Assembly (NCBI GenBank): GCA_045661205.1
Contig: JAZRFE010000008.1
Location: forward strand, 1-64,000
Direction of reading: 5' to 3'
DNA: 64,000 nucleotides
Source of the DNA: HGM04593 sp045661205
GTDB lineage: Bacteria; Bacteroidota; Bacteroidia; Bacteroidales; Bacteroidaceae
Shown here: positions 60,975-64,000 of the stretch, one piece after another
Position numbering within the stretch: the stretch's first letter is position 1
Layout of the letters: the number at the start of each line of letters is the position of its first letter
Program-made: the position numbers and the translations under genes
Notes under the pieces: generated by a model
What the model was told of the DNA's origin: nothing
The model's input: the letters and a program-made list of their open reading frames with translations, nothing else
Databases searched by the model: none

Positions 60975-62402
60975 ATGAACTACATACAATTTCTTGAGAT
61001 GCGCCCCGAGATAAGCCTGCTGGTTATCTTTGTAGCGGTTTTTGTTTACGACCTGGCAGCACGTGGCAAGTGGAGACACTTTTTTCACCCTCTCACATGT
61101 ATGTTGCTGCTCATACACACTGCCGTATGCCTCGCAAGCAGTTACCGCGAGACAACCATATTTGGCGGAATGTACTTCACAAACCCCATGATAGGCATCG
61201 TAAAGACCATTTTGACAGGCGGCACACTGTTGCTTACGTTGCAGGCCAACAAATGGTTGCGCAGCGCAAACACCACACACAAGCAGGGTGAGTTCTACAC
61301 GCTGCTACTGAGCACGCTTTTAGGTATGTATATAATGATAAGCGCACGACATTTCCTGCTCTTCTTCATCGGCCTTGAGCTTGCATCGCTGCCTGTTGCC
61401 TGCCTTGTGGCATTCGACAAATATCGCCACCACTCGGCCGAGGCGGGAGTGAAATATGTTCTCAGCTCCATATTCTCGTCGGCGGTGATGATATATGGAA
61501 TTTCTTTCCTCTACGGAACAACGGGAACATTATATTTCGAGGATATGGTGGCTAACATCAACGGAAGCCCATTGCAGATATTTGCCCTTGTGCTTTTCTT
61601 CGCGGGAATGGGATTCAAGATTTCGCTCGTGCCGTTCCACATGTGGACTGCCGACACTTATCAGGGCGCGCCCACGGTTGTGTCGTCATATCTTTCGGTA
61701 ATCTCAAAGGGGGCGGCAGCCTTCACGCTGATGGTGATTCTGATGAAAGTCTTTGCACCGATGATTGAGCATTGGCAGATAATAATATACATTCTGACTG
61801 TTGCCAGCATCACAGTTGCCAACCTCTTTGCCATTAGGCAGACTGACCTGAAGCGTTTCATGGCATTCAGCAGCATCTCACAAGCAGGTTATATAATGTT
61901 GGCTGTCATCGGAGGTTCAAAGGATGGAATGAGCGCACTTGTGTTCTATGTGCTTGTCTATATCTTTGCCAACCTCGCTGTGTTCGGAGTGATAGAAACT
62001 CTTGAACACCACACAGGTTCGAGCGTGTCACGCGACGATTGCAACGGGCTTTACAAGAGCAACCCCAAGCTGACACTGCTGATGACACTTGCACTATTCT
62101 CGCTTGCCGGAATACCGCCCTTTGCGGGATTCTTCAGCAAATTCTTTGTATTTATGAGTGCATTCAAGGCCGGTTTTTGGGTGCTTGTGTTCATTGCACT
62201 GATAAACACTGTCGTTTCGCTTTACTACTATCTGCTTATTGTCAAGGCGATGTATATTACTCCCAACGAACAACCTATTGAGCCGTTCAAGAGCAGTAAA
62301 TATTCTCGCATAAGCCTTGTTATCTGCCTTGCGGGTATTTTGTTGTTGGGTATATGCAGTTTTGTTTTCGAGGAGATTGACAGGCTTTCTTTCGGAATGT
62401 AG
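60975..62402 (+). CDS. nuoN: Complex I subunit N
   Basis: Third antiporter-like pump subunit and last nuo gene, 475 residues. It shows FIGLELASLPVACLVAFDKY, GVKYVLSSIFSSAVMIYGIS, FHMWTADTYQGAPTVVSSYL and IPPFAGFFSKFFVF, all typical. No nuoE, nuoF or nuoG follows; a terminator and relic DNA do. Confidence 0.97.
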   Translation: MNYIQFLEMRPEISLLVIFVAVFVYDLAARGKWRHFFHPLTCMLLLIHTAVCLASSYRETTIFGGMYFTNPMIGIVKTILTGGTLLLTLQANKWLRSANTTHKQGEFYTLLLSTLLGMYIMISARHFLLFFIGLELASLPVACLVAFDKYRHHSAEAGVKYVLSSIFSSAVMIYGISFLYGTTGTLYFEDMVANINGSPLQIFALVLFFAGMGFKISLVPFHMWTADTYQGAPTVVSSYLSVISKGAAAFTLMVILMKVFAPMIEHWQIIIYILTVASITVANLFAIRQTDLKRFMAFSSISQAGYIMLAVIGGSKDGMSALVFYVLVYIFANLAVFGVIETLEHHTGSSVSRDDCNGLYKSNPKLTLLMTLALFSLAGIPPFAGFFSKFFVFMSAFKAGFWVLVFIALINTVVSLYYYLLIVKAMYITPNEQPIEPFKSSKYSRISLVICLAGILLLGICSFVFEEIDRLSFGM

Positions 62403-62431
62403 GGTAAGGTATTGAAATTGATTAATAATGA

Positions 62432-62469
62432 GGATTGAGGATGTTATTTCTTCAATCCCTGTATTTTTT
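62432..62469 (+). terminator. Terminator of the nuo operon
   Basis: GGATTGA (62432-62438) pairs with TCAATCC (62452-62458), followed by CTGTATTTTTTA. Confidence 0.75.
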
Positions 62470-62512
62470 ACCATTGATTATTATTGCTGTACGAATGGTT
62501 GTTTTTTAATTC

Positions 62513-62830
62513 TCTTCTTTGGCACCCTAAGAAAAGCAAAGGTTACTTCCCCAAAATACAGCACTGTCAAAATCACAAGCAACGGACACAGTTAAGGCGC
62601 GGAACAGAGTGTGAAAGTTTTTTTGACGCGCTGTGGCGCGGCTAAACTTACACACTCCCGCGTAGTCTTTCTGTGGGAAAAGTTGCTGACAAGTAGCGCC
62701 CAACCGAAGGATATTTTCGCTTGCGAAAATTCGTGAGCAAAAGGGCGATACGACTGATTTTGTCTGTGCTGTGCCTTTTTGTTACTTTTTGTGCGACAAA
62801 AAGTAAGGATAGAAACAAAGGCCGATTAAA
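62513..62830. repeat. Palindrome-rich intergenic element
   Basis: About 300 bases with no credible gene and base composition unlike the flanks. It contains a perfect palindrome ATTTTCGC-TT-GCGAAAAT (62713-62730) and an 11-bp stem TTACTTTTTGT-GCG-ACAAAAAGTAA (62782-62806). The partial inverted copies GTTACTT (near 62542) and AAGTAA (62801-62806) lie near the two ends. It resembles the dispersed non-coding repeats seen in Bacteroidales gaps; with a single copy here, repetition cannot be shown. Confidence 0.45.
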
Positions 62831-62867
62831 TTGCAACAAAGATTAATGGTAAAAACTGCTCTAGAAT

Positions 62868-62899
62868 AAAAAAGGATTGAGGACAAATGTTCCTCAATC
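62868..62899 (-). terminator. Terminator behind the kinase fragment
   Basis: Minus strand: GATTGAGGA (complement of 62891-62899) pairs with the complement of 62875-62883 over a seven-base loop, then runs into U's (complement of 62868-62873). Confidence 0.8.
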
Positions 62900-62921
62900 T
62901 CCATTTTCAATGAAACATACT

Positions 62922-63090
62922 CTACAAAGGTAATCTGCAAACAACCGTGCAACCATTATTCTCTTCGGAGAAAAACTCGATGGAGCCCCTATGATTAACA
63001 ACAATCTGCTTGCAAAGTGCAAGCCCGATACCACTACCCTGCTTTTTGGTAGCAAAGAAAGGAACAAACGACTTCCGCCCCATGCTGTAT
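62922..63090 (-). pseudogene. C-terminal remnant of a sensor histidine kinase
   Basis: About 55 residues that match the end of a HATPase_c domain: F-V-P-F-F-A-T-K-K-Q-G-S-G-I-G-L-A-L-C-K-Q-I (the G2 box), N-H-R-G-S-I and a closing strand VVCRLPL. Everything upstream (ATP lid N and G1 boxes, dimerisation domain, sensor) is missing; homology breaks near 63085, a few bases from the GH97 terminator. It keeps its own terminator at 62868-62899. A decayed gene, not a working kinase. Confidence 0.75.
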
Positions 63091-63093
63091 ATA

Positions 63094-63130
63094 CAAAAAT
63101 TGGGTGACTCGATTGAGTCACCCAATTTTG
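63094..63130 (-). terminator. Terminator of the GH97 gene
   Basis: A long stem, CAAAATTGGGTGACTC-type arms (63094-63110 and 63115-63130) around loop GATT. On the minus strand it ends in U-rich sequence. Confidence 0.85.
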
Positions 63131-63159
63131 TGTTTATTGCTTAAAAGCCTTATTAGGGA

Positions 63160-64000
63160 TTACTGCAATTTGAGTGTGAAACCACCACCGGGAGCCATGT
63201 AAATCTTGAACTTCTCGGCTGTGTTTACGCTCTTCTCCTCACGTTTGTAGTCGCGAGCTTTCTTCCATGCGTTCACACCGTCGCGGAACAACTCAGCTTT
63301 GAAAGTCTTCTCACCGAGGAAAGAGAGATCTACGTCGATTGTGCGACCGTGCCAGTTGGTGATACCACCGATGTACCATGTGTCACCCTTGCGACGTGCT
63401 GTTACAACGTACTCACCGAGCTTACCGTCGATAACCTTTGTCTCGTCCCATGTTGTGGGGATTGCGCTGATGAACTTTGTACACTCGGGCTCACGCTCGT
63501 AGTTGCTGGGGTTGTCGCAAAGCATGTTCAGAGGAGACTCGAGGATAACGTAGAGTGCCAACTGGTTGCAACGTGTACCCTGGCTCATGGGCTCGTAGTA
63601 GTTAGGCTTGTACTGACCCTTGATTGTGTTGAGCATAGCACCCTGTGTGTAGTCCATAGGGCCAGATACCTGACGGATGAAGGGGAGCTGTGTGTTGTAT
63701 GTTACGTGGTCGAGGATCTTGGGATCTTCCCATTTAGCCTGCTCAAGACCGTAAACGCCCTCGAAGTTGAGTACGTTGGGGTATGTACGGTGAAGACCTG
63801 CGGGTTTGTGTGTTCCGTGGAGGTCGAGGAGGAGCTTGTATTTAGCACACATCTCAGCTGCGCGGAAGTTGAAGTCTGTCATCATCTGGTCGTCGCGGTC
63901 CATGAAGTCAACCTTGAAACCTTTAACGCCCATCTCAGAGTAGTGTTTACATACATTCTCCATGTCGCGCTCGAATGCATAGTAACCAGCCCAAAGGATG
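63160..64000 (-). CDS. Glycoside hydrolase family 97 (SusB-like), C-terminal part
   Basis: The last 279 residues of a GH97 alpha-glycosidase; the frame is open through the right edge (the codons before the Met at 63963 read WAGYYAFERD), so the start is outside. Seen are the end of the catalytic barrel, with GVKGFKVDFMDRDDQ and LLLDLHGTHKPAGLHRTYPN then LNFEGVYGLE, which should hold catalytic acids. RQVSGPMDYTQGAM and a C-terminal beta-sandwich to FTLKLQ follow. GH97 enzymes act on alpha-glucosides or alpha-galactosides; retaining or inverting type cannot be set from this part. Confidence 0.93.
   Translation of the reverse strand, partial: ILWAGYYAFERDMENVCKHYSEMGVKGFKVDFMDRDDQMMTDFNFRAAEMCAKYKLLLDLHGTHKPAGLHRTYPNVLNFEGVYGLEQAKWEDPKILDHVTYNTQLPFIRQVSGPMDYTQGAMLNTIKGQYKPNYYEPMSQGTRCNQLALYVILESPLNMLCDNPSNYEREPECTKFISAIPTTWDETKVIDGKLGEYVVTARRKGDTWYIGGITNWHGRTIDVDLSFLGEKTFKAELFRDGVNAWKKARDYKREEKSVNTAEKFKIYMAPGGGFTLKLQ

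Noticed and set aside
62648..62839. 63-codon minus-strand frame
   Set aside because: Low-complexity frame over the palindromic element; frames of this look are common non-coding artefacts in Bacteroidales gaps.
1..64000. CRISPR arrays, IS elements, prophage, defence islands
   Set aside because: Looked for direct repeats with spacers, transposase or phage motifs and restriction or other defence genes; none seen in the window.

Overview
The window is a chromosomal segment of a Bacteroidota bacterium, almost certainly order Bacteroidales. The signs are the -7 promoter element of this phylum (TA-N2-TTTG, with a second form TA-N2-TTCG) ahead of most transcription units, no Shine-Dalgarno-like sites before starts, a type IX secretion gene (sprA) next to ruvA, a six-gene Na+-NQR operon, a NuoABCDHIJKLMN complex lacking NuoEFG, GH97 and DUF4878-type proteins. 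Genus cannot be fixed from sequence alone. Most of the window is core chromosome with no prophage, IS element or CRISPR array.

Layout. 1-250: a strong leftward promoter and the start of an untranslated transcript leaving the window. 249-1865 (-): cdaA and folP. 2003-2275 (+): a lone PqqD-like protein. 2345-8260 (-): nqrABCDEF. 8495-12202 (-): a 1235-residue secreted protein with a duplicated domain and a C-terminal tail like a type IX cargo signal. 12518-13336 (-): membrane-anchored DNA/RNA endonuclease. 13520-15735 (+): SDR-aldehyde dehydrogenase pair. 15924-24395 (+): ruvA, sprA, DUF456. 24442-27845: lipoprotein, cca, GDPD lipoprotein and tRNA-Arg(CCT). 28060-30651 (+): thrB-thrC behind a threonine-rich leader peptide and attenuator. 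30768-36964 (+): TPR protein, HTH regulator, AlkD-like protein, Fur-family regulator-purA, zinc metallopeptidase-hisS. 37002-37439 (-): DUF4878-like lipoprotein. 37677-39908 (+): pta-ackA. 39969-41095 (-): two-subunit CHR transporter. 41182-44883 (-): purL. 45140-49096 (+): a large exported protein ending in Sel1 repeats, with a run of 20 G upstream. 49163-50294 (-): DUF2752, CD225 and a GYF_2-CD225 gene broken by one in-frame TGA. 50593-52282 (+): ZIP transporter and esterase. 52585-62402 (+): ten nuo genes. 62403-63159: relic DNA with a palindrome-rich element and a histidine-kinase C-terminal fragment. 63160-64000 (-): GH97 glycosidase, cut by the window end.

How it works together. Two quinone-reducing ion pumps (NQR and an 11-subunit-type complex I lacking the NADH module) feed a quinone pool, and pta-ackA makes ATP and acetate from acetyl-CoA, which suits an anaerobic fermenter with fumarate-type respiration. 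SprA and the giant secreted protein point to surface display, and GH97 and the esterase to glycan use. The most distinctive regulatory element is the thr leader: a 38-residue peptide with ten consecutive Thr codons that run into the 5' arm of a terminator hairpin.
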